A stretch of 23,701 nucleotides of DNA from Syntrophaceae bacterium (GTDB taxonomy: Bacteria; Desulfobacterota; Syntrophia; Syntrophales; UBA2185): contig DNUI01000103.1 of NCBI GenBank assembly GCA_003508565.1, forward strand, positions 1 through 23,701, read 5' to 3'. Numbering within the stretch: the first letter of the stretch is position 1; every line of letters begins with the position of its first letter. Below, in pieces: positions 1 to 5,974 of the stretch. The notes beneath the pieces are model-generated. The model did not search any database and had not been told where the DNA came from. It was given only the letters and a program-made list of their open reading frames with translations. Both the position numbers and the translations under genes were made by a program.

Positions 1-8
1 ACAACACA

Positions 9-41
9 AAACCCCGCTCTCTTTTATAAAAAACGGGGTTT
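9..41. other. Hairpin with 8-bp GC-rich stem
   Basis: AAACCCCG (9-16) pairs perfectly with CGGGGTTT (34-41) around a 17-nt AT-rich loop that itself contains TTTTATAAAA. There is no clear T-run after either arm, so a terminator role is uncertain. It lies beyond the 3' end of the winged-helix gene. The rest of 42-204 is AT-rich and shows nothing else I can support. Confidence 0.35.
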
Positions 42-204
42 AGTAAATGAAGTCCATTTATCCCTCATAATTGATAAGTTAAAGTTGTGTTACAACATTG
101 TCCTCAATATCCACTTGAAATCTCAGCAAAAATATACCTCAATCCGGAATCCGTCAAGGGATTTTTCCTGAAATTATGACGTCTTTTTCAAATGAGAGCA
201 ATAT

Positions 205-906
205 TCAAGGCAGGATCACCACATTCTCCTTTCCCACATTCAGCATATACCCCACTTTGGGCCTCGTGAAGATAAGGGTTTGCAGTTCCCCTACTCCTAT
301 GGCCGCCCTTCCTGCGACACCCTTTCTGATCTGGGCGATGATCTTTCGCTTGTGATCCGATATCTGCCGCTCGTAGGGTTTGTTTGTCCCTTCATAGTTC
401 ATCTCACCCGGCCAGAGCTGGTCGTAAATTTCCTGCCGTGTTACGATCTCCTTCGGCCTTCTCGCCAGAATGATCAGGTAGTTTAAATAGGCGGGGCAGA
501 GTTTAACGGGAAGACCCCGGTAGAAAAAGAGCTTTTGCCGGTCGTCAATGAATATGACCGGCGGGACTATGATCAACTCCTGAAGGTCTTTGGCATCGGC
601 AAGCCGGGCACGCAGGGCAGCAAGCAGGTTTTTATCGCGTATTATATCGTCAAGAGGGCGAGGGAACGTGTCACCTTTGGGTGGTAACGAAGCGCTATGA
701 TCTCCGTAAATATGGCCGGACGCTTCACGTACAACGAGCGGTGCGTCCGTATCGGTTGTCACGTGCCGTTTTTCATTGTGATGGCGGAAATTGCGAAAAA
801 GTTTCTCCGCCAGGCGTTTGGGACGGAGCTTCTTGCCACATTTCCGTTTTAGAAGTCCGATGGCGCGGGTGTCTAACCCGAAGACCGACAGTAAATCAAA
901 GCGCAT
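205..906 (-). CDS. Winged-helix (OmpR/PhoB-type C-terminal domain) DNA-binding protein
   Basis: A 233-aa protein. The last ~120 residues read as a winged-helix DNA-binding domain of the Trans_reg_C type: a short beta hairpin (FIDDRQKLFFYRGLPVKL), then a helix-turn-helix region (LNYLIILARRPKEIVTR, QEIYDQLWP), a recognition-helix stretch (RQISDHKRKIIAQIRKG) and the wing ending FTRPKVGYML. The first ~110 residues are basic and polar, with no receiver-domain aspartate pattern visible, so this is not an ordinary two-component regulator. The ATG at 904-906 follows AAGGAT seven bases upstream. It is the last gene of a minus-strand series that includes ssb, but a terminator lies between them, so it is probably transcribed separately. 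Its target is unknown. It could regulate the accessory block. Confidence 0.72.
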   Translation of the reverse strand: MRFDLLSVFGLDTRAIGLLKRKCGKKLRPKRLAEKLFRNFRHHNEKRHVTTDTDAPLVVREASGHIYGDHSASLPPKGDTFPRPLDDIIRDKNLLAALRARLADAKDLQELIIVPPVIFIDDRQKLFFYRGLPVKLCPAYLNYLIILARRPKEIVTRQEIYDQLWPGEMNYEGTNKPYERQISDHKRKIIAQIRKGVAGRAAIGVGELQTLIFTRPKVGYMLNVGKENVVILP

Positions 907-1099
907 GAAGATATCCTTACAAACGTGCTGTTCATGAGAGCATGGAATGCCGTTTTGAATCTTCTTACAACTGACGCTGCCGCATTAAAAAATTTGCGTA
1001 TGGATACCACCATTTCCTTGATTTTACAAAGGAAAAATACGAACGGAATTTATTACTTACGAGAGCCTGCGATGGAAAAAAATAGCAGAGATGAAACAT

Positions 1100-1131
1100 A
1101 AAAAAGCCCCTCGTGACAAAACACGAAGAGC
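1100..1131 (-). terminator. Rho-independent terminator after ssb
   Basis: Read on the minus strand, GCTCTTCGTG (1131-1122) pairs with CACGAGGGGC (1115-1106): ten pairs, two of them G-U, around the loop TTTTGT. A T-run (1105-1100) follows. It lies 34 nt beyond the ssb stop codon, which fits termination of the ssb transcript. The remaining DNA between this and the winged-helix gene (909-1099) shows no supported gene. Confidence 0.85.
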
Positions 1132-1164
1132 CCCTTCTCTGCTTCTTTTTGAGAGGAAGGTTAA

Positions 1165-1554
1165 TCAAAAAGGTATATCCTGATCTTCCTGTGCTATTGG
1201 CATGTCCTCACCGAAAGCATCGTCCCCGTTTTTGTGGGAAAGCAGTTCGATCTCCCGTGCCCTGATATCAACGAGACTCCGGTTGTAACCCTCGCTGTCC
1301 TGCCACTGGCTGTATCGCAACTGCCCCCGGATACCGATCCTGGCGCCCTTAGTGCAGTATTCGGCGACGATCTCCGCCAGGCGCTCGAAGGCCTTCACCT
1401 TGAACCAGTGCACTCTATGAACCTTCATCCCATCTTTGTTCGTGTAATCTTCATTGACGGCGACGGTGAAGTTCGCCACGGGGACGCCGTCCTGCGTGTA
1501 CCGGATCTTCAAATCCTGACCCATGTTGCCGACGATGGTGACTGAGTTTATCAT
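1165..1554 (-). CDS. ssb: Single-stranded DNA-binding protein
   Basis: A 129-aa SSB. The OB-fold spans about residues 1-105 (start MINSVTIVGNMGQDLKIRYT, then VANFTVAVNE, HWFKVKAFERLAEI, GARIGIRGQLRYSQW), followed by a short linker and the acidic tip DQDIPF, the family's interaction peptide for replication and repair partners. I chose the ATG at 1552-1554 because AAAGGAG precedes it at good spacing and it begins the conserved fold; a start 15 codons further upstream would add a non-homologous leader. Its start overlaps the stop of the ribbon-helix-helix-like gene (ATGA), implying translational coupling. A short SSB in an operon of small unknowns is typical of phage or conjugative-element replication modules, so this is probably an accessory paralogue and not the housekeeping copy. 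Confidence 0.95.
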   Translation of the reverse strand: MINSVTIVGNMGQDLKIRYTQDGVPVANFTVAVNEDYTNKDGMKVHRVHWFKVKAFERLAEIVAEYCTKGARIGIRGQLRYSQWQDSEGYNRSLVDIRAREIELLSHKNGDDAFGEDMPIAQEDQDIPF

Positions 1555-1907
1555 TGCTGTTTCTCCTTTCTCTCTTGATTGGCGTTCGTGTTGCTGCATT
1601 TTCCGTTCATCGCTTCCTGAACCCTGGCCACGAGCTGGTCTTTCAGGATTGCGAGGGCCAGCACGTGATCCTGGTCATTCTCATCCAGGGTTGCCCTGGC
1701 CATGTAGGACACAGAGCAGGAGTTGAAATTGACGCATATTTTCTTGGACACCGTTACCGCGACTTCCGTGACTTTCATGGCCGATACCTCCTCGATCTGA
1801 CCGCTGAAGAATTTGTCCAGGATTTCATTGACCATCCTGTTCATCGGGATACGCATAGATGTTTTCAATTCCCTCAGCACTTCTCTGTTCGCATCCGTGA
1901 TCTTCAT
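1551..1907 (-). CDS. Small ribbon-helix-helix-like protein coupled to ssb
   Basis: A 118-aa protein I do not recognise by name. Residues 1-35 (MKITDANREVL, then MRIPMNRMVNEILDKFF) have the look of a ribbon-helix-helix DNA-binding fold: a short strand, a helix, a turn around IPMN, and a second helix. The remaining 80 residues contain a strand-rich stretch (VTEVAVTVSKKICVNF) and a helix (HVLALAILKDQLVARVQEAM), ending in a polar tail. The ATG at 1905-1907 is preceded by AAAGGAGG at ideal spacing; a GTG nine bases upstream would overlap that site and is rejected. It overlaps ssb by four bases. It may be an autoregulator or partner of the ssb operon (inference). Confidence 0.75.
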   Translation of the reverse strand: MKITDANREVLRELKTSMRIPMNRMVNEILDKFFSGQIEEVSAMKVTEVAVTVSKKICVNFNSCSVSYMARATLDENDQDHVLALAILKDQLVARVQEAMNGKCSNTNANQERKEKQQ

Positions 1908-2040
1908 CGGCTTCACCTCCTTTCACCCGGTCAACGGCCTCGATCTGCTTCTCTCCCCTGGTGATGATAGTGAGCGCCCGCTCAAAGTCAGTGAGGAAGC
2001 GAAGACTCGTCATGATGTGATTAAGATGCAAAGGATTCAT
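1825..2040 (-). CDS. Short ORF with good ribosome site, overlapping the next gene
   Basis: A 71-aa reading frame whose ATG (2038-2040) is preceded by GGGAGGTG six bases upstream, a strong ribosome site, so translation is likely. The first ~42 residues look protein-like (LRFLTDFERALTIITRGEKQ). The rest overlaps the beginning of the ribbon-helix-helix-like gene by 83 bases and has the composition of an out-of-frame read. It could be a small real protein, a leader that couples translation to the next gene, or a gene shortened by a frameshift. I recognise no family. Confidence 0.45.
   Translation of the reverse strand: MNPLHLNHIMTSLRFLTDFERALTIITRGEKQIEAVDRVKGGEADEDHGCEQRSAEGIENIYAYPDEQDGQ
1921..1944 (-). 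promoter_or_regulatory. Leader element, copy 1 (diverged)
   Basis: On the minus strand this reads ATCGAGGCCGTTGACCGGG then TGAAA, just before the ribosome site of the gene starting at 1907. It aligns with the elements at 2061-2083 and 2329-2351 but has lost the TGTCAC core. It lies inside the short ORF that ends at 1825. Confidence 0.4.
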
Positions 2041-2060
2041 ACAACACCTCCCGTAATAAA

Positions 2061-2083
2061 TTTTTCCCTGTGACAGCCCTGAT
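2061..2083 (-). promoter_or_regulatory. Leader element, copy 2, with CTGTCACAG
   Basis: On the minus strand this reads ATCAGGGCTGTCACAGGG then AAAAA, ending about 20 nt before the ATG at 2040. The core CTGT-N-ACAG is a dyad. It closely matches the copy at 2329-2351 in sequence and in distance to the start codon. Confidence 0.5.
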
Positions 2084-2118
2084 AAGATTTTTTTAACGGA
2101 ACCGACTTGAAGGACGCA

Positions 2119-2307
2119 TCAATGGCCGCATTGAGAGCAGATGATTACCGGTCGCTTGCCGTTGTAAATCGTGATGGAATTGCCAAGGAAATAACCGAAT
2201 GTCACATGATGCCCGCAATCGAGCCGGAATTTTCTCCCCCTGAGTCTTTTGATGATCTGTCTCAAGGACTCCTCGCTTTCGTAAGCTTCCCTCTTTATCC
2301 TGGTCAT
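2119..2307 (-). CDS. Small zinc-ribbon-like protein
   Basis: A 62-aa protein starting MTRIKREAYESEESLRQI. The ATG at 2305-2307 has AAAGGAG seven bases upstream; a longer open frame extends to 2556, but that part lies in the non-coding hairpin field and is unlikely to be translated. The N-terminal half is a basic helix (IIKRLRGRKFRL). The C-terminal half has a metal-binding pattern: CGHH near residue 31 and CSQCGH at the very end, separated by a strand-rich segment. This suggests a single zinc ribbon or finger, perhaps nucleic-acid binding. I recognise no named family. A shared leader element lies upstream. Confidence 0.7.
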   Translation of the reverse strand: MTRIKREAYESEESLRQIIKRLRGRKFRLDCGHHVTFGYFLGNSITIYNGKRPVIICSQCGH

Positions 2308-2328
2308 GGCGTTCTCCTTTCCTATGAA

Positions 2329-2351
2329 TTTCACCCGGTGACAGCCTTGAT
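2329..2351 (-). promoter_or_regulatory. Leader element, copy 3, with CTGTCACC
   Basis: On the minus strand this reads ATCAAGGCTGTCACCGGG then TGAAA, about 22 nt before the ATG at 2307. The GTGACAG motif is 31-37 nt from the start codon, against 30-36 nt for the copy upstream of the gene starting at 2040. Confidence 0.5.
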
Positions 2352-2519
2352 GGAATTCTCCTGGAGACGACGCGTGGTTGAGACACAGGGAGTGATCCAA
2401 TTCGGAAGGGTAAGAAACGGGGGAAGCACCCGACCGGTCAGTCTCGACCGGAGGGAGAGGCTGTCCGGCGCCCTGGAGTCCGCGAACGCGGTCTCGAGGG
2501 CGAGGGCGTGAAAGGGAAG

Positions 2520-2558
2520 CCGTGTCTCGTTTGGAGCGAAGCGGAGGACGAGTCACGG
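2520..2558 (+). repeat. Hairpin with GCGAAGC loop, copy 1
   Basis: CCGTG (2520-2524) pairs with CACGG (2554-2558), and after a T/T mismatch CTCGT (2526-2530) pairs with ACGAG (2548-2552). The 17-nt loop contains AGCGAAGCG. Confidence 0.6.
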
Positions 2559-2687
2559 CGAGCGCCGAGGAGGGGCGTCACGCATGTGTCGCCCCGACGC
2601 TGGATAAAAAAAGAAAAGCCCGCAGCCTCCTGTCTTCGACGCAAGGAGGTGGCAGGGGGCTGTCGGGCGTACCACTGAGAAAATCCC

Positions 2688-2726
2688 GGCCACGGGAGTC
2701 TGAGCGAAGCGAAGTCTGCCGTGGCC
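2688..2726 (+). repeat. Hairpin with GCGAAGC loop, copy 2
   Basis: GGCCACGG (2688-2695) pairs perfectly with CCGTGGCC (2719-2726). The 23-nt loop is centred on AGCGAAGCGA. Confidence 0.65.
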
Positions 2727-2757
2727 TGCAAGGAAGCGAACAAGATCTATCGCGCGA

Positions 2758-2796
2758 ATTTATGACCTGCAAAGCGAAGCGGAGCAGGTCAGAAAT
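2758..2796 (+). repeat. Hairpin with GCGAAGC loop, copy 3
   Basis: TGACCTGC (2763-2770) pairs with GCAGGTCA (2784-2791). Beyond one A/G mismatch, ATTT (2758-2761) pairs with AAAT (2793-2796). The 13-nt loop is AAAGCGAAGCGGA. Confidence 0.7.
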
Positions 2797-2817
2797 GAGC
2801 CGTGAATAGAAGCACCG

Positions 2818-2847
2818 GCCTGTTTTGTGTGCAACGCAAAAGCAGGC
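2818..2847 (+). repeat. Bulged hairpin
   Basis: GCCTG (2818-2822) pairs with CAGGC (2843-2847), and TTTTG (2823-2827) with CAAAA (2837-2841), leaving one bulged G. The loop is TGTGCAACG and lacks the GCGAAGC tip. Confidence 0.55.
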
Positions 2848-2872
2848 GTGGGTAACGACGGCGCGGAGGTGT

Positions 2873-2909
2873 CTGCCTGTCAGCGGAGCGGAGCGAAGAG
2901 CTCAGGCAG
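2873..2909 (+). repeat. Hairpin with variant GCGAAG loop
   Basis: CTGCCTG (2873-2879) pairs with CAGGCAG (2903-2909). The 23-nt loop contains three GAGCG-type repeats and GCGAAGAGC, a variant of the GCGAAGC tip. Confidence 0.55.
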
Positions 2910-2927
2910 TCACCGGAGCGACAGAAC

Positions 2928-2957
2928 CCCTGTTTTAAGCGAAGCGATAAAACAGGG
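2928..2957 (+). repeat. Perfect 10-bp hairpin with GCGAAGC loop, copy 4
   Basis: CCCTGTTTTA (2928-2937) pairs perfectly with TAAAACAGGG (2948-2957). The 10-nt loop is exactly AGCGAAGCGA. This is the cleanest member of the class. Confidence 0.75.
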
Positions 2958-3053
2958 TGAGTTACCTGGCGTGAGCCCGGCCACGGGGCGTCCGAGCGCC
3001 GCGAGGTCGCCCTGTTGCCGGAGCGAACAGAAAAGAATGGGAAAACCAGGAAT

Positions 3054-3106
3054 CCCCAGGGCTGTGACAGCGGCGAAATGACGTGAACCGCTGTGACTGC
3101 CCGGGG
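3054..3106 (+). repeat. Long hairpin with GTGACAG in an internal loop
   Basis: CCCC (3054-3057) pairs with GGGG (3103-3106), GGGC (3059-3062) with GCCC (3099-3102) after one bulged A, and ACAGCGG (3067-3073) with CCGCTGT (3088-3094). A symmetric internal loop TGTG/GACT separates the last two helices. Fifteen pairs in all. It holds GTGACAG at 3064-3070. Confidence 0.65.
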
Positions 3107-3252
3107 ACGCCGCTGAAGATGAGGGAGCCCCTGGGGGCGGAAGGGTTGCGGATACGTGATACACGTCGTGGTGACGTGAAACGTGACCGCGCATGTTCAC
3201 GTGTCCGTATGGGAGGGCGGGGGATTGAGGCTGGCGGGACACCTGCACACCT

Positions 3253-3290
3253 GCACGGGACATGACAGCGAACGCAGGCACGGCCTGTGC
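3253..3290 (+). repeat. TGACAG-family hairpin
   Basis: GCACGGG (3253-3259) pairs with CCTGTGC (3284-3290), one pair being G-U. ATGACAG follows the 5' arm directly (3262-3268) and GGCACGG precedes the 3' arm, matching the layout of the hairpins at 4765-4809 and 4881-4929. Confidence 0.5.
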
Positions 3291-3510
3291 TTTGTATGCA
3301 GACGGCATGACAGCCGGACATAAGGGACGGGTGGGAGGGTAAGAGAGAATGCAAGCGTCGTGACAGGATCATAAGTCTGGCGCGGCGTTTGCCTACCGCG
3401 TCCTGGGGTGTGGCGGGTGGGAGCAAAAAAGGGTCATCGCCGAAAAAAATCCCGGCTCATCCCCAGATCGGAGAGTAGACAAGAAGCGCTTGACTTCACG
3501 ATCACTCAGA

Positions 3511-4425
3511 TCATTTCTGAGCCGAACGCGCCAGGCAACTGGCCTGCTTCTGCTCGTGATAGGCTTCCCAGAGGATGGACCATTCCGGATCGGAAGGAGG
3601 ATTATTCATCTTAACCTTACCCTGCTGGATTTTGTAAAGCAGCGCTCCCACGGCGGGAAGATGACCATTGGCATTTTTGATCTGCTTCAGCAGGCCCTTG
3701 GCTGACAGACTGAGCGCACATCTGACCTCCTTCATGATGCGATCCTTCGCCTTGCGGTACTCATACCAGAAAACACCCGCCTGGCCACGGGAGAGATCGA
3801 ACTGAAAGGCATATCCGGCAATGACCTTCAGACTTTTGAGATCAGAAACATCCCTGACCTTGAAGAGAATCGACAGATACCAGTCCGGCTGTTTTTGTTC
3901 CCATGTTTTCTCTTCGATAAAGGCGATATCATCAGAACCAATGGCATGATAACCATAGAGATCGGGAACCGATTCATCGTATTCCGCGACGTGATCATCG
4001 AAAGCCTCATCTTTATCATTTCCGACAGGCTCATGATCCCAGCATACTTCGACCTCAGCCAACTGACGCGCGAGCCCCTCGAAATATGCGAGGCCCTTTT
4101 CGATCCCCTTCGCCTTGATCCAGCCGGTGAAGACATCGACCATCTTCGGAGATGCCTCAATGATGGACCAGGCATCGGCAAGAGCAACAGCCTGCTGAAA
4201 GCTGCAACCGAGATTCCTGCTGATGATCTCCGGACGGAGATGGAGAGAACAGCGAGACTTCGCATTGACATGCGGCGCCAGAACCGCACCATCAACGACC
4301 ATGCAATCCTCGAAGATCATCCTATCCAGTTGACTCATATCCTTTACGTGATACGCCATGGCGAGGAACCCCTCACCATACTCATCATGATCAAATAACC
4401 TGATTTCTTCTGACGTGGTTTTCAT
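3511..4425 (-). CDS. Unrecognised 304-aa protein
   Basis: I recognise no family. The protein is acidic in the middle (NDKDEAFDDHVAEYDES, about residues 137-153) and otherwise a mix of helices and strands, with no membrane segment, signal peptide or metal-binding cysteine pattern. The second half has strand-like runs (WYLSILFKVRDVSDLKSLKVI, AGVFWYEYRKAKDRI) followed by a basic helical tail. The ATG at 4423-4425 is preceded by AGGAGG six bases upstream, so it is well expressed at the translational level. It is the first minus-strand gene of the left block and sits between the two hairpin fields, so a role acting on those sites is conceivable but only inference. It has TGACAG once inside its coding DNA (3703-3708), probably by chance. 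Confidence 0.7.
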   Translation of the reverse strand: MKTTSEEIRLFDHDEYGEGFLAMAYHVKDMSQLDRMIFEDCMVVDGAVLAPHVNAKSRCSLHLRPEIISRNLGCSFQQAVALADAWSIIEASPKMVDVFTGWIKAKGIEKGLAYFEGLARQLAEVEVCWDHEPVGNDKDEAFDDHVAEYDESVPDLYGYHAIGSDDIAFIEEKTWEQKQPDWYLSILFKVRDVSDLKSLKVIAGYAFQFDLSRGQAGVFWYEYRKAKDRIMKEVRCALSLSAKGLLKQIKNANGHLPAVGALLYKIQQGKVKMNNPPSDPEWSILWEAYHEQKQASCLARSAQK

Positions 4426-4456
4426 AAAGCACCTCCTGATTTTTGAGTTTCAAGTA

Positions 4457-4661
4457 AGCGCGGGGCCGAACGGAAGCGAGGATTGAAGGCAGTCAAGGGC
4501 GAAGGGAAGAAAAAGGAAGATTTTTTCTGGTGGAGACCTTGAGCGATCTTTACCGTAAAAGCCATTCAAGGGCTGTGACAGATAAAAATACACTTTTTCG
4601 GTGGCCGCGCCATCCCGGAGCACGACTTGACCCTTGACGGCCTGAGACGTAAGCCCGCGCT
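4457..4661 (+). repeat. Inverted repeat bounding a structured segment
   Basis: AGCGCGGG (4457-4464) is the exact reverse complement of CCCGCGCT (4654-4661). Nested inside, GTCAAGGG (4492-4499) and TCAAGGG (4566-4572) can each pair with CCCTTGAC (4631-4638), so two alternative folds are possible, as in a switching RNA. Confidence 0.4.
4566..4637 (+). repeat. TGACAG-family hairpin
   Basis: TCAAGGG (4566-4572) pairs with CCCTTGA (4631-4637). CTGTGACAGA follows the 5' arm directly. The 58-nt interior contains GGCCGCGCC. The interior is longer than in the other members of the family. Confidence 0.45.
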
Positions 4662-4697
4662 AAACTGGAAAGAGTTAGAGAGAGGTGGTACCTTTTA

Positions 4698-4822
4698 GGG
4701 GCGGGTGGCCGGGACCCCCGTGAGGGGGATGGCAAGGGGGTGATGTGATGCCCTTGATAACAATGCAGGGGGCGTGACAGAGCCGGGAAGCGATGGCGCA
4801 ATCCCCTGCTTCCTCTGATATG
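4698..4822 (+). repeat. Tandem structured unit, copy A
   Basis: The unit begins GGGGCGGGTGG, then has a small hairpin CCCCC-GTGA-GGGGG (4715-4728) closed by a GNRA-type loop, then a TGACAG hairpin: GCAGGGG (4765-4771) with CCCCTGC (4803-4809), GCGTGACAGA after the 5' arm and GGCGCAA before the 3' arm, with inner GCC/GGC pairing. It is followed by TTCCTCT. Copy B starts 125 bases later. Confidence 0.6.
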
Positions 4823-4940
4823 GGGGTGGGTGGTCGGGAATTCCCCCGTCGGGGGATGCAGGGGGGCTCAAATGACAAATAGCAAGGGACGTGACAGACA
4901 TCCGGCAGGTGGCTGGCGCGGCCCTTGCTACCTATTTGAA
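4823..4940 (+). repeat. Tandem structured unit, copy B
   Basis: Begins GGGGTGGGTGG, then CCCCC-GTC-GGGGG (4843-4855), then the TGACAG hairpin AGCAAGGG (4881-4888) with CCCTTGCT (4922-4929). ACGTGACAGA follows the 5' arm, GGCGCGG precedes the 3' arm, and CCGGC/GCTGG pairs inside. TACCTAT follows. Compared with copy A the outer stem is different in sequence but still fully paired, while the loop motifs are conserved. Confidence 0.6.
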
Positions 4941-5037
4941 CCTCTTAAAGACCGGATTTTCCTTTTCATAATAGATTTATTTTGCAAATCGTTTTATAAT
5001 TATAAGATAAGTGAATTCAATATGGGGAAAGAAATTA

Positions 5038-5961
5038 ATGACAGAAACATTATTGCCCCAAACAACAGCATTTACACCACCAGCAAAAGCCGTAGTTCCA
5101 CCTGCGCCGGGTGAGGTGATCACGAGTCTGTTGACTGGCAATACTTACACAATGGGCGATAAGATTGGAGAAGGATACTTCGGGGTCGTCTTTAGTTGTG
5201 TTGATTTCTGGGGTAATGATCTTGCCGCAAAGGTCTTGAAACCGACCGATACCTATGACCAAGTAAAGGCGTCAGCCGAAGCAGAGTTTAGGAAGCTTGT
5301 TGTTATGCGGCATCCGAACATCACATATATCTTCGACGCATTTGAGTACAGACATACATTCTATATTATAACAGAACGCTGCTATTGTCCGATTACGCAA
5401 CTCTTTTCACTCGAAAACTTCAGTGGGCTAGTATGGTTAATGCCGATCGGACGGTGTTTACTGCAGGCGGTGCACTACATCCACCTCAACAAGTACGCAC
5501 ATCAGGACATACATTTGGGCAATGTATTCGCCGCTTTCATTAAGGATGAGATGTGTCCAACGGAACCGGGGGTAATCCAATTTAAGCTTGGTGACTTAGG
5601 CGTTGCAAAACTTTTCAACGAGTTGGACGTGACAAATACCCTTGCGGAGTGGATTCGTCCACCAGAAGCAATTGATTCTGCGGAGTTTGGACCTATTGAT
5701 CACCGAATAGATATTTATCATATCGGACTGCTCCTTTTACAACTGGCATATTCTCAAGAGCTGCGCTTTTCACGTGACGAGATACTTGCAGGCCGACCAA
5801 GGGACATGGCGTTAAAACTTCCACCTCCATATAATTTTGCTCTTGAAAAAGCACTTCGTCGGCATGTAGCATACCGCACTGAATCAGCTATGGAACTCTG
5901 GCATGATATCTGTCAGTCCCAGTTGCCTATGATTCCAAGCGATAAAGAAAGTGGACAATGA
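5038..5961 (+). CDS. Hanks-type serine/threonine protein kinase
   Basis: A 307-aa kinase with no transmembrane segment or extra sensor domain, so presumably cytosolic. Visible subdomains: glycine loop IGEGYFGVVF (43-52), ATP-binding lysine in AAKVL (K65), helix-C glutamate candidates 81-83, catalytic loop HQDIHLGN (155-162, D157 and N162 present), the magnesium site as DLG in place of DFG (D186), PPE (208-210) in place of APE, and D225 in RIDIYHIG. All catalytic residues are kept, so it should be active. The 35-residue N-terminus is proline-rich. I chose the ATG at 5038-5040 (GGGGAAAG upstream) over a GTG at 5011. Coding DNA becomes AT-rich here, unlike the left block, suggesting separate acquisition. 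Substrates may be neighbouring products (inference). Confidence 0.88.
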   Translation: MTETLLPQTTAFTPPAKAVVPPAPGEVITSLLTGNTYTMGDKIGEGYFGVVFSCVDFWGNDLAAKVLKPTDTYDQVKASAEAEFRKLVVMRHPNITYIFDAFEYRHTFYIITERCYCPITQLFSLENFSGLVWLMPIGRCLLQAVHYIHLNKYAHQDIHLGNVFAAFIKDEMCPTEPGVIQFKLGDLGVAKLFNELDVTNTLAEWIRPPEAIDSAEFGPIDHRIDIYHIGLLLLQLAYSQELRFSRDEILAGRPRDMALKLPPPYNFALEKALRRHVAYRTESAMELWHDICQSQLPMIPSDKESGQ

Positions 5962-5974
5962 ATCGAACGATCAT

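Larger units (their letters stand above)
2387..3510. other. 1.1-kb non-coding field of hairpins
   Basis: No reading frame here has both a ribosome site and protein-like composition. Instead the plus strand carries a dense series of stem-loops, listed separately. Additional smaller ones include CCGGTC/GACCGG at 2434-2451, GGGCG/CGCCC at 2986-3012, CTGTT/AACAG at 3012-3030, and ATACG/CGTAT with inner ACACG/CGTGT at 3152-3210. Four copies of GCGAAGC (near 2536, 2704, 2774 and 2939) all lie in apical loops. The motif TGACAG occurs at 3065, 3263, 3308 and 3361. The region separates minus-strand genes and could be a structured RNA, or a DNA site used in single-stranded form such as a replication or transfer origin. 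Confidence 0.6.
4426..5037. other. 0.6-kb non-coding structured region
   Basis: There is no supported gene between the divergent 304-aa gene and the kinase gene. The DNA carries a long-range inverted repeat (4457-4661), a TGACAG hairpin (4566-4637) and a tandem duplication of a structured unit (4698-4940). The last ~80 bases are AT-rich with a TATAAT at 4995-5000, a possible -10 element for the kinase gene, though no good -35 is visible. Confidence 0.6.

Noticed and set aside
965..1168. 67-codon minus-strand ORF between ssb and the winged-helix gene
   Set aside because: It runs through the ssb terminator and has no ribosome site.
2119..2556. Long form (145 aa) of the zinc-ribbon-like gene
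   Set aside because: The extra 83 codons lie in the non-coding leader, are arginine/proline-rich out-of-frame style sequence, and the internal ATG at 2307 has a far better ribosome site.
2910..3426. Two overlapping minus-strand ORFs of 132 and 154 codons
   Set aside because: Low-complexity composition rich in arginine, proline and serine, no ribosome sites, and they run through the hairpin field.
4550..4901. Minus-strand proline/serine-rich ORFs
   Set aside because: They are translations of the GC-rich tandem structured units; no ribosome site and no protein-like pattern.
2387..4940. CRISPR array
   Set aside because: Repeats are short loop motifs within different stems, with no constant-length repeat-spacer pattern and no cas genes.
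2520..4940. Retron or integron attC sites as the explanation of the hairpins
   Set aside because: No reverse transcriptase or integron integrase is in the window, and the attC core motifs (RYYYAAC/GTTRRRY) are not seen at the stem bases.
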